Shown in pieces: positions 55,403 through 63,882 of a DNA stretch of 64,000 bases (the first letter of the stretch is position 1; every line of letters begins with the position of its first letter). This DNA comes from JAXMDT01 sp046348685 (GTDB lineage: Bacteria; Pseudomonadota; Alphaproteobacteria; Rickettsiales; UBA998). Position numbers and translations under genes: made by a program. Location: NCBI GenBank assembly GCA_046348685.1, contig JAXMDT010000002.1, positions 124,001-188,000 on the forward strand, given 5' to 3'. A model generated the notes under the pieces. It saw only the letters and a program-made list of their open reading frames with translations, had not been told where the DNA came from and made no database searches.

Positions 55403-55872
55403 TGCCACTCTATGTCAACAACACCGAGATCACAGATGAGCAGGTATTTGCCGAGATGCAATATCATCCCGCATCTTCTCTACCCGAAGCACAGGAAAAA
55501 GCCGCACAGGCACTGGCGATTCGGGAACTTCTGTTGCAGGAAGCGGCGCGGTTAGGAATAACCGCGCCGGATGCTTCAGCTACACAGGAAACACAGGAAG
55601 ATTATGTTATCAGCCGCCTGCTGGAGCAGGAAGTGGTGACGCCTGAGCCTGATGAGGTAACCTGCCAGCGTTACTACGAACAGAACCGCAAAACCTTCCA
55701 CGATACGGAGGGAAATCTGGTGCTGTTTGAGTATGTTCAGACAACTATCGCTGCCTATCTCAAAGAGGCGTCATGGCAGATGGCGGTGAAGCAGTATCTG
55801 AAGGTGTTGGTAGGAAAAGCGCGTATCGCCGGGATTCATCTGGAGGGGGCAGATAGTCCTCTGGTGCAGTAA
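55402..55872 (+). CDS. Peptidylprolyl isomerase-like (NifM/SurA N-domain) accessory protein of nar operon
   Basis: A 156-residue helical protein starts one base into the narI stop. Its first 110 residues (DEQVFAEMQYHPASSLPEAQ, AIRELLLQEAARLGI, ISRLLEQEVVTPEPDEVTCQ, RYYEQNRKTF) match the SurA/NifM-like N-terminal chaperone domain. The parvulin catalytic domain is missing or reduced to its last helix. Similar genes follow narI in many proteobacteria, where they are thought to help nitrate-reductase maturation. The function is inferred. Confidence 0.75.
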   Translation: MPLYVNNTEITDEQVFAEMQYHPASSLPEAQEKAAQALAIRELLLQEAARLGITAPDASATQETQEDYVISRLLEQEVVTPEPDEVTCQRYYEQNRKTFHDTEGNLVLFEYVQTTIAAYLKEASWQMAVKQYLKVLVGKARIAGIHLEGADSPLVQ

Positions 55873-55908
55873 CGGCGCGCATCGTAGTAGCACAGTAAGT
55901 GCCCGTCA

Positions 55909-55922
55909 TTGATCTGAATCAA
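55909..55922 (+). promoter_or_regulatory. FNR-type operator upstream of the Cys-rich small protein
   Basis: TTGATCTGAATCAA is a perfect TTGAT-N4-ATCAA site. CAGTAT (55944-55949) is a -10 candidate 31 bases on. This places transcription near 55957 and supports the later start of the next gene. Confidence 0.78.
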
Positions 55923-55986
55923 TGACTTTTTCTTCTTTTAGCTCAGTATGGTAGAGGTGAGGTTCTATCCAGAAAGGCAGGTTCTT

Positions 55987-56235
55987 ATGAGAGAAGATGC
56001 TGAAAATACGGCGATGCGGGTGGGATTAGCGCTGGCGGTGGATATATGTCCCGGCTGCGCTCACACAGATCGAAGCGTGACACCGCGCAATTACTGCCGA
56101 GGGCAGAAGCCTTGTCCGATGTTTCATCCAGATAATTTTTACTACGATAAAGAGATGCACCGCTTCTGGTGTCACAACTGGGTGGACTCAAGGGGACACG
56201 AGAAGCCTCAGGCAGGCTCTGTGTTATGCGGCTAA
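55987..56235 (+). CDS. Small Cys/His-rich protein of unknown function
   Basis: GGCAGG lies five bases before ATG 55987 (MREDAENTAMRV); an upstream ATG at 55948 would lie before the predicted start of transcription. The 82-residue product has Cys pairs in DICPGCAHTD, NYCRGQKPCPMFH and FWCHNWVDSRGHE, plus a penultimate Cys, suggesting zinc or Fe-S binding. No membrane or signal segment. I know no family. It has its own FNR-type promoter and its 3' end overlaps the MarR gene by 12 bases. Confidence 0.65.
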   Translation: MREDAENTAMRVGLALAVDICPGCAHTDRSVTPRNYCRGQKPCPMFHPDNFYYDKEMHRFWCHNWVDSRGHEKPQAGSVLCG

Positions 56236-56799
56236 AAGATGCTCCGGGCAATCAAGGCGGATGTCTTCCAGTTGCAGCGATTGCTGCAACAAATGGCAAT
56301 AAGGCAGGCTTTTGCGCTTTTCATAATGCTGGCAGGTCAGGCACATCCGCAGCGGGATGATACTGGTTTTCTGTAAATGCCCAATAAGTAGCACCAAACC
56401 TTCCCATATCTTCTTGCGCTCTGTCGCTGAAGCGCTCGCGAGTGCTTCGTCAACACAGGCAGCAAGCGACCCAAGTTGTTGTAGCTGTGTGTGGCTGCTT
56501 GCCGTGAGGTGCAGTGAAAATACCCTGGCATCACCAGAGGACTGTTTTTTGAGCAGCTTTTTATCCAGAAGCGTTTTCACCGCATCACTCACGGTTGCTT
56601 TGGTGACGCCAAATTCTTTTGCCAGGCACGACACATTATTGAGTGTTTGCGTATGAGAGGCGATAAACAGCATGATCTGTACTTGCAGAGGGCTTAAACC
56701 ACATTGTTTGGCGTCGTCCCACAACGCAGCACGAAACAATGTTGATAGGCGTTCAATACCCATCGCTATTTTGGTATTTTCATTCACGCTCTTACTCAT
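56224..56799 (-). CDS. MarR-family transcription regulator with Cys-containing C-terminus
   Basis: ATG 56799 overlaps the DUF2024 stop (ATGA), so 191 residues. The winged helix is LSPLQVQIMLFIASHTQTLN, VSCLAKEFGVTKATVSDAVK, TLLDKKLLKKQ and DARVFSLHLTA. The C-terminus has CLTCQHYEKRK, YCHLLQQSLQL and RLDCPEHLL, a C-x2-C-x-H / C-H / C-P-E-H set known in one MarR subgroup and likely to bind metal. It probably controls its own operon; a quasi-palindrome at 57431-57443 is a candidate site. Confidence 0.86.
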   Translation of the reverse strand: MSKSVNENTKIAMGIERLSTLFRAALWDDAKQCGLSPLQVQIMLFIASHTQTLNNVSCLAKEFGVTKATVSDAVKTLLDKKLLKKQSSGDARVFSLHLTASSHTQLQQLGSLAACVDEALASASATERKKIWEGLVLLIGHLQKTSIIPLRMCLTCQHYEKRKSLPYCHLLQQSLQLEDIRLDCPEHLLAA

Positions 56800-57068
56800 C
56801 GGTAGGGATTGGGGCATCCTTCCATTTGTAGAATGTAATGCCCGGACTTGGCAATTTCCGCTTCAACAAAAGGAGGGGCATTTTCGCTATGGCAGAAATT
56901 ACAACGCTCAGATACAAGCGCATCTGCGGCTTCGCCAATGGATTCTAAAAACGCCTGCGCATATTGCACAGCGGTTTCTTTGCTGCCGCCGCTGGGTAAG
57001 AACACATCAAAATGAAGGGTCTTTCCTGTGTTGGATGTAGCATAGGTGTCGTATACGTCAATTTTCAT
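56796..57068 (-). CDS. DUF2024-family protein
   Basis: The 90-residue product MKIDVYDTYATSNTGKTLHF and later SERCNFCHSENAPPFVEAEI, ending HYILQMEGCPNPYR, matches the DUF2024 pattern: N-terminal VxDTYV/A, a CxxCH pair and a late Gly-Cys. The function is unknown. It lies between a thioredoxin-like gene (57-base gap) and MarR (4-base overlap), suggesting a redox theme. Confidence 0.85.
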   Translation of the reverse strand: MKIDVYDTYATSNTGKTLHFDVFLPSGGSKETAVQYAQAFLESIGEAADALVSERCNFCHSENAPPFVEAEIAKSGHYILQMEGCPNPYR

Positions 57069-57124
57069 AGGGTGCCTCGCGGTAAGCAGCAGGCGGATGA
57101 GTGCTCCCCCGCCTGCTTGCGGTG

Positions 57125-57376
57125 TTATGCTACTGCTTTTTTTACATCATCCATGCTCGCACCATAATTGATATGCAGAACATTACCATCAATGACGAGT
57201 GCGGGAACTGACTTAACACCGGCTTTTTCAGCTTCAGCAATCCGGTCTTTGCCGCCTTGGGCAAAATGAACGACCTCTAGCTGGACTTTGCCACGATCAA
57301 CAATATCGAGAACCTGTTGTTCGGCAGAAACGCATACTGGGCAGCCAGCATGATAAAACACGGCTTTAGAAGACAT
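57125..57376 (-). CDS. Small thioredoxin/glutaredoxin-like protein (CPVC)
   Basis: ATG 57376 has GGAG six bases upstream and yields an 83-residue protein. MSSKAVFYHAGCPVCVSAEQ contains the CxxC site; a cis-Pro loop follows in VKSVPALVIDGNVLHINYGA. It is a thioredoxin fold of the minimal type. Substrate is unknown; the neighbours (DUF2024 with CxxC, MarR with a Cys tail) suggest it belongs to a thiol-redox operon. Confidence 0.83.
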   Translation of the reverse strand: MSSKAVFYHAGCPVCVSAEQQVLDIVDRGKVQLEVVHFAQGGKDRIAEAEKAGVKSVPALVIDGNVLHINYGASMDDVKKAVA

Positions 57377-57430
57377 AGATAACTCCATCGTTAATGAAAA
57401 TCCCTGCATGATTGCTGGGGAGTCAATAAG

Positions 57431-57443
57431 TAAGGAGTCCTAA
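57431..57443 (-). promoter_or_regulatory. Candidate MarR-type operator
   Basis: TAAGGA-G-TCCTAA (5 of 6 arm positions complementary) lies 55 bases upstream of the thioredoxin gene, just downstream of a TTGACA (57455-57450, minus strand). The form resembles MarR operators; assignment is inference. Confidence 0.35.
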
Positions 57444-57465
57444 CTATATTGTCAACCGGCTATCT

Positions 57466-58725
57466 CTAAAACTTCACCTGCACATACGGCATGATCTTCA
57501 CCGTATCGGTATAGAGGTCATCGGCATTGTAAGCGCCGAGTTTGATGCCTGCTGTGTAGTATTGCTGGAAGGTCTGCTCGACTGAGGCATCCCATTCCGT
57601 GCCATAATCCGCGCTGCCACGCTCGGCAGAAAAGTCATGGTATACCAGCATCGCCTTGGTGCCGTTCAGCCACGCATTTTCAGACTTGGCGACATAGGTG
57701 ATGCCGATATTAGCATCCACCAAGCCGTTTGCTGGTGTGGTGAGGAACTTATCCACCCAGCCATCAAATGCGTGGTTGGTGCCAAGCGCAAATTGCATTG
57801 CATTCGTGCCATCGCCCTCGATGGATTCGTACTGACCCTTAAGCGTCCATTGCCCAAACGTCACCCCAGGTTCGATAGAGTAGTAATTGAAACTGATGTT
57901 GTTTGGGTTATCGGCATAATCATTCTGGTGGGCGTATTCGAGGTTCAACAATCCAGCCACGCCTTCAGCCACAGGATGTTTTCCTTCAAACCGTGCGCCA
58001 TAGGTCGCGCTGGAGAGCGCTACGGAATCGGGAATATCAAGTAAGTAGCTGTAGCCAGTAATTTTGCCAAAAGGCAGCCCTACATAGGAACCGTTGATTA
58101 AGTGGATATGGCTGTCATCCCATGTTCCCACAGGTGAATCCGTTCCAAAAATGCGGTTCACTTGATTCGCGTAAGCATAATAGAGCGTTGTGTCTTTAAT
58201 AGAATTGTTCTTCACACTGATAGCATCGAATGTCTGGTCGTTCTGCCGCCAAGCGATACCGCCGACGAAACGCTGGTTATCTAGCACGATATTCTGCCGC
58301 CCCAGCACTAGTGCCGTATCTGGCACTCCCGTATAGGTCAGCTGTAAGCGATTAAGCGCGGTATCCTCTGGGTCGGCCACCGTTGGGTATGTCGTGCGCC
58401 CGTTAATAGTATCGTTGTAACGCTCACTGCCAATACCCGTGATATTCTCAAATTCCAGCAGTGCGCTGAAATCTTTGAACTTGCCCGTTTCATAGCCCAA
58501 GCGCGTACGCACCGTGTGCGCGTTTGCCTCATTCGCAAGTCCATCCTGATCCACATATTCGTAGCGGTAACGCGCATCGAAAATTGGCTTCCCCTCCGTC
58601 AGTGCCTTGGTAAAATCGCTCTTCGGTGCTGCGGGCGTTGCGACAGGATCAGTCGCATAAGCTGCGTGCGCGGAAACAAGCACGCTGGTGGCGCATAGCA
58701 GGGATAACAATGATGGTGATTTCAT
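57466..58725 (-). CDS. Outer-membrane porin (alginate-export-like beta-barrel)
   Basis: The 419-residue protein has a signal peptide (MKSPSLLSLLCATSVLVSAH, cleavage near AYA-TD). It is rich in alternating beta segments (FDARYRYEYVDQDG, ARFEGKHP, MLVYHDFSAERGSADYGTEW), with a terminal VQVKF sealing signal. The ALVLGRQNIVLDNQRFVG block is typical of the alginate_exp family. In this context it may pass nitrate or other anions, but no selectivity is visible. GAGAGG precedes the ATG. It shares an intergenic FNR-type box with nnrS. Confidence 0.85.
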   Translation of the reverse strand: MKSPSLLSLLCATSVLVSAHAAYATDPVATPAAPKSDFTKALTEGKPIFDARYRYEYVDQDGLANEANAHTVRTRLGYETGKFKDFSALLEFENITGIGSERYNDTINGRTTYPTVADPEDTALNRLQLTYTGVPDTALVLGRQNIVLDNQRFVGGIAWRQNDQTFDAISVKNNSIKDTTLYYAYANQVNRIFGTDSPVGTWDDSHIHLINGSYVGLPFGKITGYSYLLDIPDSVALSSATYGARFEGKHPVAEGVAGLLNLEYAHQNDYADNPNNISFNYYSIEPGVTFGQWTLKGQYESIEGDGTNAMQFALGTNHAFDGWVDKFLTTPANGLVDANIGITYVAKSENAWLNGTKAMLVYHDFSAERGSADYGTEWDASVEQTFQQYYTAGIKLGAYNADDLYTDTVKIMPYVQVKF

Positions 58726-58806
58726 AACAACCTCTCTTAATTAATCGTGCCGTGAGCATTCGGGCTTTGGCTGGCCGCATAGTGGGATTGCCCGATCAAA
58801 AAACAA

Positions 58807-58820
58807 TTGATCTGGCTCAA
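58807..58820. promoter_or_regulatory. FNR-type operator in the porin-nnrS gap
   Basis: TTGATCTGGCTCAA (one mismatch). On the minus strand CACTAT (58784-58779) is centred 32 bases away, fitting the porin. On the plus strand a weak TACTTC is equally spaced toward nnrS. Confidence 0.68.
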
Positions 58821-58885
58821 GTTCATAAAAAATGATTCGCCGTACTTCTAGATGTATCCATCAAACCAGCAGGAAGAGTGATATT

Positions 58886-60092
58886 TTGAATACATTACTA
58901 TCTATTGAAGAGCCTCTTGCTCCCAAACATACCCGGACCGAATTTGCCCTTTTCAGGCTTGTATTCAGGCCGTTTTTCCTGTTCGGTTCGGTATTTAGCA
59001 TTTTTGCGCTGGCGTATTTTATTCTCTGGATGTCGGGCATTATTTCTACGTGGCCAAGTGCGTGGGATGCGCTCATCTGGCACCGTCATGAGATGCTATT
59101 TGGCTATACGGGTGCCATCATCGCAGGATTTCTGCTTACCGCCGTGCCAAACTGGACGGGTTATCCCACCCCCAAAGGCCGAAACCTGATGCTGTTGGCA
59201 TTGCTCTGGCTTGCTGGCCGCGTTGTGGTGCTATTCTCGGCATCTCTGCCAGCGAGCCTTGTTGCTGTGATTGATGTATCGTTCTTTGCCGCATGCGCCG
59301 CAAGCATTGCACCTGCGCTGATAAAATCAAAAAATCATCGGAATTACTTTTTTATCTTATTGCTTGCGGGGTTGTCGGTAGCTAACGGGTTAACACACAC
59401 CCACGCAGATGAATCCGCAGAACTGGCTGCGCTCGGCATTACGCTCGCCCTCGATATTATTATCATAATCATGCTGATTATCGGTGGGCGGGTGATTCCG
59501 TTTTTCACCGAGCGTCCACTCGGCATCAGCATCCCACGCAACCCACGGCTGGAGAAAGCAGCGTTAATAGCAACCATTCTGGGGTTGGCGGTCGAGGTTT
59601 CTGACGTAAGCCATATCCTTGCAGGCGTTCTATTAATGGCTTCTGCGCTGCTAAATGGATGGCGACTTGCCACATGGCATAGCCTGAAAACACTCCGTGT
59701 GCCGCTGCTATGGGTGCTACATCTGGGCTTTGCGTGGATTGTCGTGGGGCTTGCACTGAAAGGAGTGGAACTGACGGGCATGGAAATTCCGCCTATCATC
59801 GCCACTCATGCATTTACGGCAGGCGGGATCGGCGTGCTGACGCTGAGCATGATGGCGCAGGTGTCGCTGGGGCATAGCGGCAGGCCTTTGCTGCCGGCAA
59901 ACCCATGATATTGGCCTTTGCCAGCATTAACCTTGCCGCATTCTGCCGCGTTTTCGGTGTGTGGTTGATGCCAGCCCACACCATGCGCTTTTTGAGATTT
60001 CTGCAACGTTATGGCTATTGGCGTTCAGCCTCTTTGTGGTGATGTATACGCCGATTCTTCTTCGCCCAAGACTGGATGGCAAAGATGGATAA
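58886..60092 (+). pseudogene. nnrS: NnrS family haem-copper membrane protein, two frameshifts
   Basis: The TTG at 58886 has AGGAAGAG seven bases upstream and is preferred. The protein reads RLVFRPFFLFGSVFSIFALA, WHRHEMLFGYTGAIIAGFLL with TAVPNWTGYP, RVIPFFTERPLGI, and THAFTAGGIGVLTLSMMAQV followed by SLGHSGRPLLPA, the NnrS pattern with conserved histidines. Shifts near 59898 and 59988 move the last 60 residues into other frames (KPMILAFASINLAAFCRVFG, then TPILLRPRLDGKDG and TAA 60090-60092). About 400 residues, 12 spans. NnrS relieves nitrosative stress during denitrification. The stop overlaps the next gene. Confidence 0.88.
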
Positions 60093-61521
60093 TCAGCCAC
60101 CGCTTCTGACCCTGCCCGAAGATGACATGCGCCGTATGGCGGAGAAGGTATTTGGTCTGATTGTCGAACATTTCTCTGGTCTTAAAGACTTACCCGTCAC
60201 CACGCCATCCACGCTGGAGCATATCACCGAAGGTCTGCATGAGCCGATGCCGACCCAGGCCGTGCCTGTCGATCTGCTCCTCGCACAGCTTAAAACCCAT
60301 GTGTTCGACCAGATGACGCATCTGGATCACCCGCGTTATTTCGCCTTCGTGCCGGGGCCGAGCAACTTTGTCAGCGCGATAGCAGACGCGATTGCTTCCT
60401 CATTTAACGTATTCAGCGGGGCATTCATCGGCCCGTCTGGCGTGGCACAAATTGAAGTTACCACCATTGAGTGGCTGCGGGAGCTATTTCGCTTTCCGCA
60501 AGATGCAGGCGGGTTATTTGTCAGTGGCGGCTCGATGGCGAATATGACAGGGTTGGCCGTTGCACGGCATGTGATGCTGGCAGGCAATACCACCAATGCT
60601 ACGGTGTATTTCTCGGATCAAACCCATTCCTCCGTGGCTAAAGGCCTCAAGATTCTGGGTTTCCAGCAGTTCCAGCTTCGCAAGATCGCCTCTGACGCGA
60701 ACTTCCGCCTTTCGGTGGATAGTTTGCGCCAACAGATCGCGGCGGATCGGCTGCAAGGGCTGGTGCCATTCTGCGTAGTCGCCAATGCTGGAACCACCAA
60801 CGCTGGGGCGGCTGACCCGATCAAGGAACTCTCGGCATTTTGCAAAGCCGAAGGCCTGTGGCTGCATGTGGACGGTGCCTATGGCGGTAGCGCAGCCATT
60901 ACCGAGCGCGGACGCAAAGTGCTCGAAGGGATAGAGCTAGCGGATTCGCTGGGTATTGACCCACATAAATGGATGTTCCAGCCCTATGAAATCGGCTGCG
61001 TGCTCGTGCGTAACCGCGAGCATTTGAAAAACACCTTCCGCTTCTCGGCGGAATATCTGAAGCTCAACGAGCAATGCGCCGAGCAGATCAATTTCTGTGA
61101 TTACGGTGTGCAGCTGACACGGGGATTCCGTGCGCTCAAGTTGTGGTTATCGCTCAAAGCCTTCGGCGTGGAGGCGTTCCGTGCGGCCATCACCAAGGGC
61201 ATAGAGAACGCCGAAATTGTCGAATCGCTGCTACGCAACGATGACTGCTGGGAAATCATCACGCCTGCCCAGCTGGGCATCATCACTTTCCGTTACCGCT
61301 CAGATGGATTGGATGAATCGGTACTGAACGAACTGAATAATCGTATCGCACAAGACATCATCTATTCCGGCTATGCGATGCTCAGCCCAACCATCCTTGG
61401 CGGCAAACATGTGCTGCGCATGTGCACGATCAACCCCCGCACTACCTATGACGACTTGAAGCAAACGGTCGGGATGCTGAAATACTTCGGCGAGCATATC
61501 GAAGTCAAACCAATACCTTAG
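60076..61521 (+). CDS. Group II pyridoxal-phosphate-dependent decarboxylase
   Basis: The 481-residue enzyme (or 478 from ATG 60085) has the fold of aromatic amino-acid/glutamate decarboxylases. PLP contacts are H184 (YFSDQTHSSVAKG), D266 (LWLHVDGAYGGSA) and the Schiff-base K298 in LGIDPHKWMFQPYEIGCVLV. Substrate-side text: HLDHPRYFAFVPGPSNFVSA and SGGSMANMTGLAVARH. It decarboxylates an amino acid to an amine; substrate is not evident, though aromatic or diaminobutyrate types are possible. It overlaps nnrS by 17 bases, so it is likely co-transcribed with an anaerobic gene. Confidence 0.9.
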   Translation: MAKMDNQPPLLTLPEDDMRRMAEKVFGLIVEHFSGLKDLPVTTPSTLEHITEGLHEPMPTQAVPVDLLLAQLKTHVFDQMTHLDHPRYFAFVPGPSNFVSAIADAIASSFNVFSGAFIGPSGVAQIEVTTIEWLRELFRFPQDAGGLFVSGGSMANMTGLAVARHVMLAGNTTNATVYFSDQTHSSVAKGLKILGFQQFQLRKIASDANFRLSVDSLRQQIAADRLQGLVPFCVVANAGTTNAGAADPIKELSAFCKAEGLWLHVDGAYGGSAAITERGRKVLEGIELADSLGIDPHKWMFQPYEIGCVLVRNREHLKNTFRFSAEYLKLNEQCAEQINFCDYGVQLTRGFRALKLWLSLKAFGVEAFRAAITKGIENAEIVESLLRNDDCWEIITPAQLGIITFRYRSDGLDESVLNELNNRIAQDIIYSGYAMLSPTILGGKHVLRMCTINPRTTYDDLKQTVGMLKYFGEHIEVKPIP

Positions 61522-61558
61522 AGGAAATGTCACACTGTTTATCCCTTTTTTAGAGCAG

Positions 61559-61572
61559 TTGATCTGGGTCAA
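61559..61572 (+). promoter_or_regulatory. FNR-type operator of nrdDG
   Basis: TTGATCTGGGTCAA (one mismatch) lies 77 bases before nrdD; TAGTAT (61596-61601) is a well-spaced -10, 33 bases downstream. Confidence 0.76.
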
Positions 61573-61648
61573 ATGCACCCATTAGACACAAGATGTAGTA
61601 TCAATTCCGCCTAAAGCACCAACATATAGTCAAAACAAGGGGGATTCT

Positions 61649-63882
61649 ATGCAACTAAACGAAACTGCCACACCAACGCCAAACACCACCCAATTGCCGC
61701 GCGCGCTGCAGCCCGCTTCTCAGAAGCCGAATGTCTTTTCACTCTCAGTGCATGCGAGCCTGAAGGAGGCATTTGCGGCATCGGGCGAAGGCAGTTTCGA
61801 TGCGTTCATGTCGTTACTCTCCACCTCTAAAGAAGCACTGGCCGATAGCGCGATGGAAAGCGTGATCGAGGACGAGTTGGCAGCAGCAGGTTACGTTAAA
61901 ACTCTTAAATCATTCATCCTGAACCGCAATCGCGCCACCGCGCAGGACACGCTGGTGAGCTGCAAACAAGCGGTAGAGGAGTACATTCTGCAGCAGGATT
62001 GGCGGGTTAATGCCAATGCAAACACGGCTTATAGTAACGCAGGGTTGATCAATAACTCGGCAGGCAAAATCATCGCTAATTACTGGCTCGATAATGTGTA
62101 TTCGCCCGAAGAGGGTCAGGCGCACCGCCGCGCCGATTACCATATTCACGACCTCGATTGCCTCACTGGCTATTGTGCGGGCTGGAGCTTGCGTGCGCTG
62201 CTGGATGAAGGCTTCAACGGCGTTGCAGGCAAGGTTTCCAGTCGTCCACGCGCCATTTCCGCGAGGCGTTGGGTCAAATGGCTAACTTCCTTGGCATCCT
62301 GCAATCCGAATGGGCGGGTGCGCAGGCGTTCAGCTCGTTTGATACCTATCTTGCGCCCTATGTGTTCAAAGATAGGCTGCCGTTCATCGAAATCAAAAAG
62401 GCTATTCGCCAGTTCGTCTATAACCTGAATGTTCCGGCGCGTTGGGGACAAAGCCCGTTCACCAACATCACCCTGGATATCACCGTGCCGCCAGATCTGC
62501 GCGATAATTTCCCAACCGCGAACTGCACCCACCTGTTCCGCGATATTGATGATCCTGAAATTATCGCCGAAGCCATGAAGCGTGGCGTTACCAACCTCGA
62601 AGACATGACCTACAAGCACTTCCAGCCGGAGATGGAGCAAATCGTCATCGCTTATTATGAAGTGATGACCGAGGGCGATTCGCACGGTCAGCCCTTTACC
62701 TTCCCAATTCCGACCGTCAACGTGATGGAGGATTTTGATTGGGAAAGCCCTGTCGCCAAGGCACTCTTCGAGAACACCGCCAAAATCGGCAGCTCGTATT
62801 TCCAAAATTTCGTTGGCAGCCAGTATATGCTGAACGATAAGGGAGAAAAGGTGCAGAACCCCGATGCCTATGCGCCGCACGCGGTGCGCAGCATGTGCTG
62901 TCGCTTGCAGCTTGATCTGCGTGAGCTGATGAAACGCGGCAACGGCCTGTTCGGCTCGGCGGAGATGACGGGGTCGATTGGTGTGGTGACGCTCAACATG
63001 GCACGGCTTGGTCACCGTTACAAAGGCGATATGCTGGGGCTGATTCAGGAAACCGAACGGCTGATGACCCTCGCTAAATCCACGCTGGAGAAGAAGCGCG
63101 TGTTCATTCAGGAAATGTATGATCGCGGCCTGTTCCCCTATACACGCCGTTACCTACCGCATCTTCGCAACCATTTCAGCACGATTGGCGTGAATGGTAT
63201 GAACGAGATGGTGCGCAACTTCACTGGCGATGCCTATGACATCACCGATCCGCGCGGCATGAAAATCTGCGAGGATATTCTCGATTACATGCGCGTGGAG
63301 CTGAAGAAGTTTCAGGAAGAGACGGGGCATCTCTACAATCTCGAAGCGACACCCGCTGAAGGCACCACCTACCGCTTTGCCAAAGAAGATCGCAAAGCCT
63401 ACGGCAATGCCATCATCCAGGCGGGCTGCGAGGAGAATATCTACTACACCAACTCCACGCAGATTCCCGTGGGCTATACCGAAGACCCATTTGAGGCGCT
63501 GAATCTGCAGGATAAACTGCAATGCAAATATACAGGCGGCACGGTACTACACCTGTATATGAGTGAGCAGATTTCCTCTGGCGAGGCCTGCAAGCGGTTG
63601 GTGCGGAAGGTGATCGAGAATTACCGCCTGCCGTACATCACCATCACACCCGTGTTCTCCGTGTGTGAAACCCACGGCTATCTCACCGGCGAGCAATCTC
63701 ATTGCCCCGACTGCGGCAAAGAGACGCTCGTTTGGACACGGGTGATGGGCTATCACCGTCCGGTGGCCAGCTTCAATCTCGGCAAGAAAGGTGAGCATAA
63801 GGAGCGCAAGCATTTCAAAGAAAATGCGTCGCCGCACCTGCCACTCTTCACCACGGAGAATGCGTGTTGCAGTGGGCATTAA
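61649..63882 (+). pseudogene. nrdD: Anaerobic ribonucleoside-triphosphate reductase NrdD, one frameshift
   Basis: The class III reductase (about 744 residues) makes dNTPs with a glycyl radical and no O2. Before the shift: NANANTAYSNAGLINNSAGK and RADYHIHDLDCLTGYCAGWS. Near 62250 one base is gained or lost; coding then resumes HFREALGQMANFLGILQSEW. Later blocks: PFTNITLDITVPPDL, YQNFVGSQYMLND-like text, RSMCCRLQLDLREL, the C-terminal zinc site CETHGYLTGEQSHCPDCGK, and the glycyl-radical motif WTRVMGYHRPVASFNLGKKG. A single indel in an otherwise perfect gene suggests a sequencing error. No ATP-cone is obvious. Confidence 0.93.

Noticed and set aside
58726..60092. Nitrite or nitric-oxide reductase genes in the nnrS region
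   Set aside because: No NirK, NirS or NorB signature was found; only NnrS and the porin are present.
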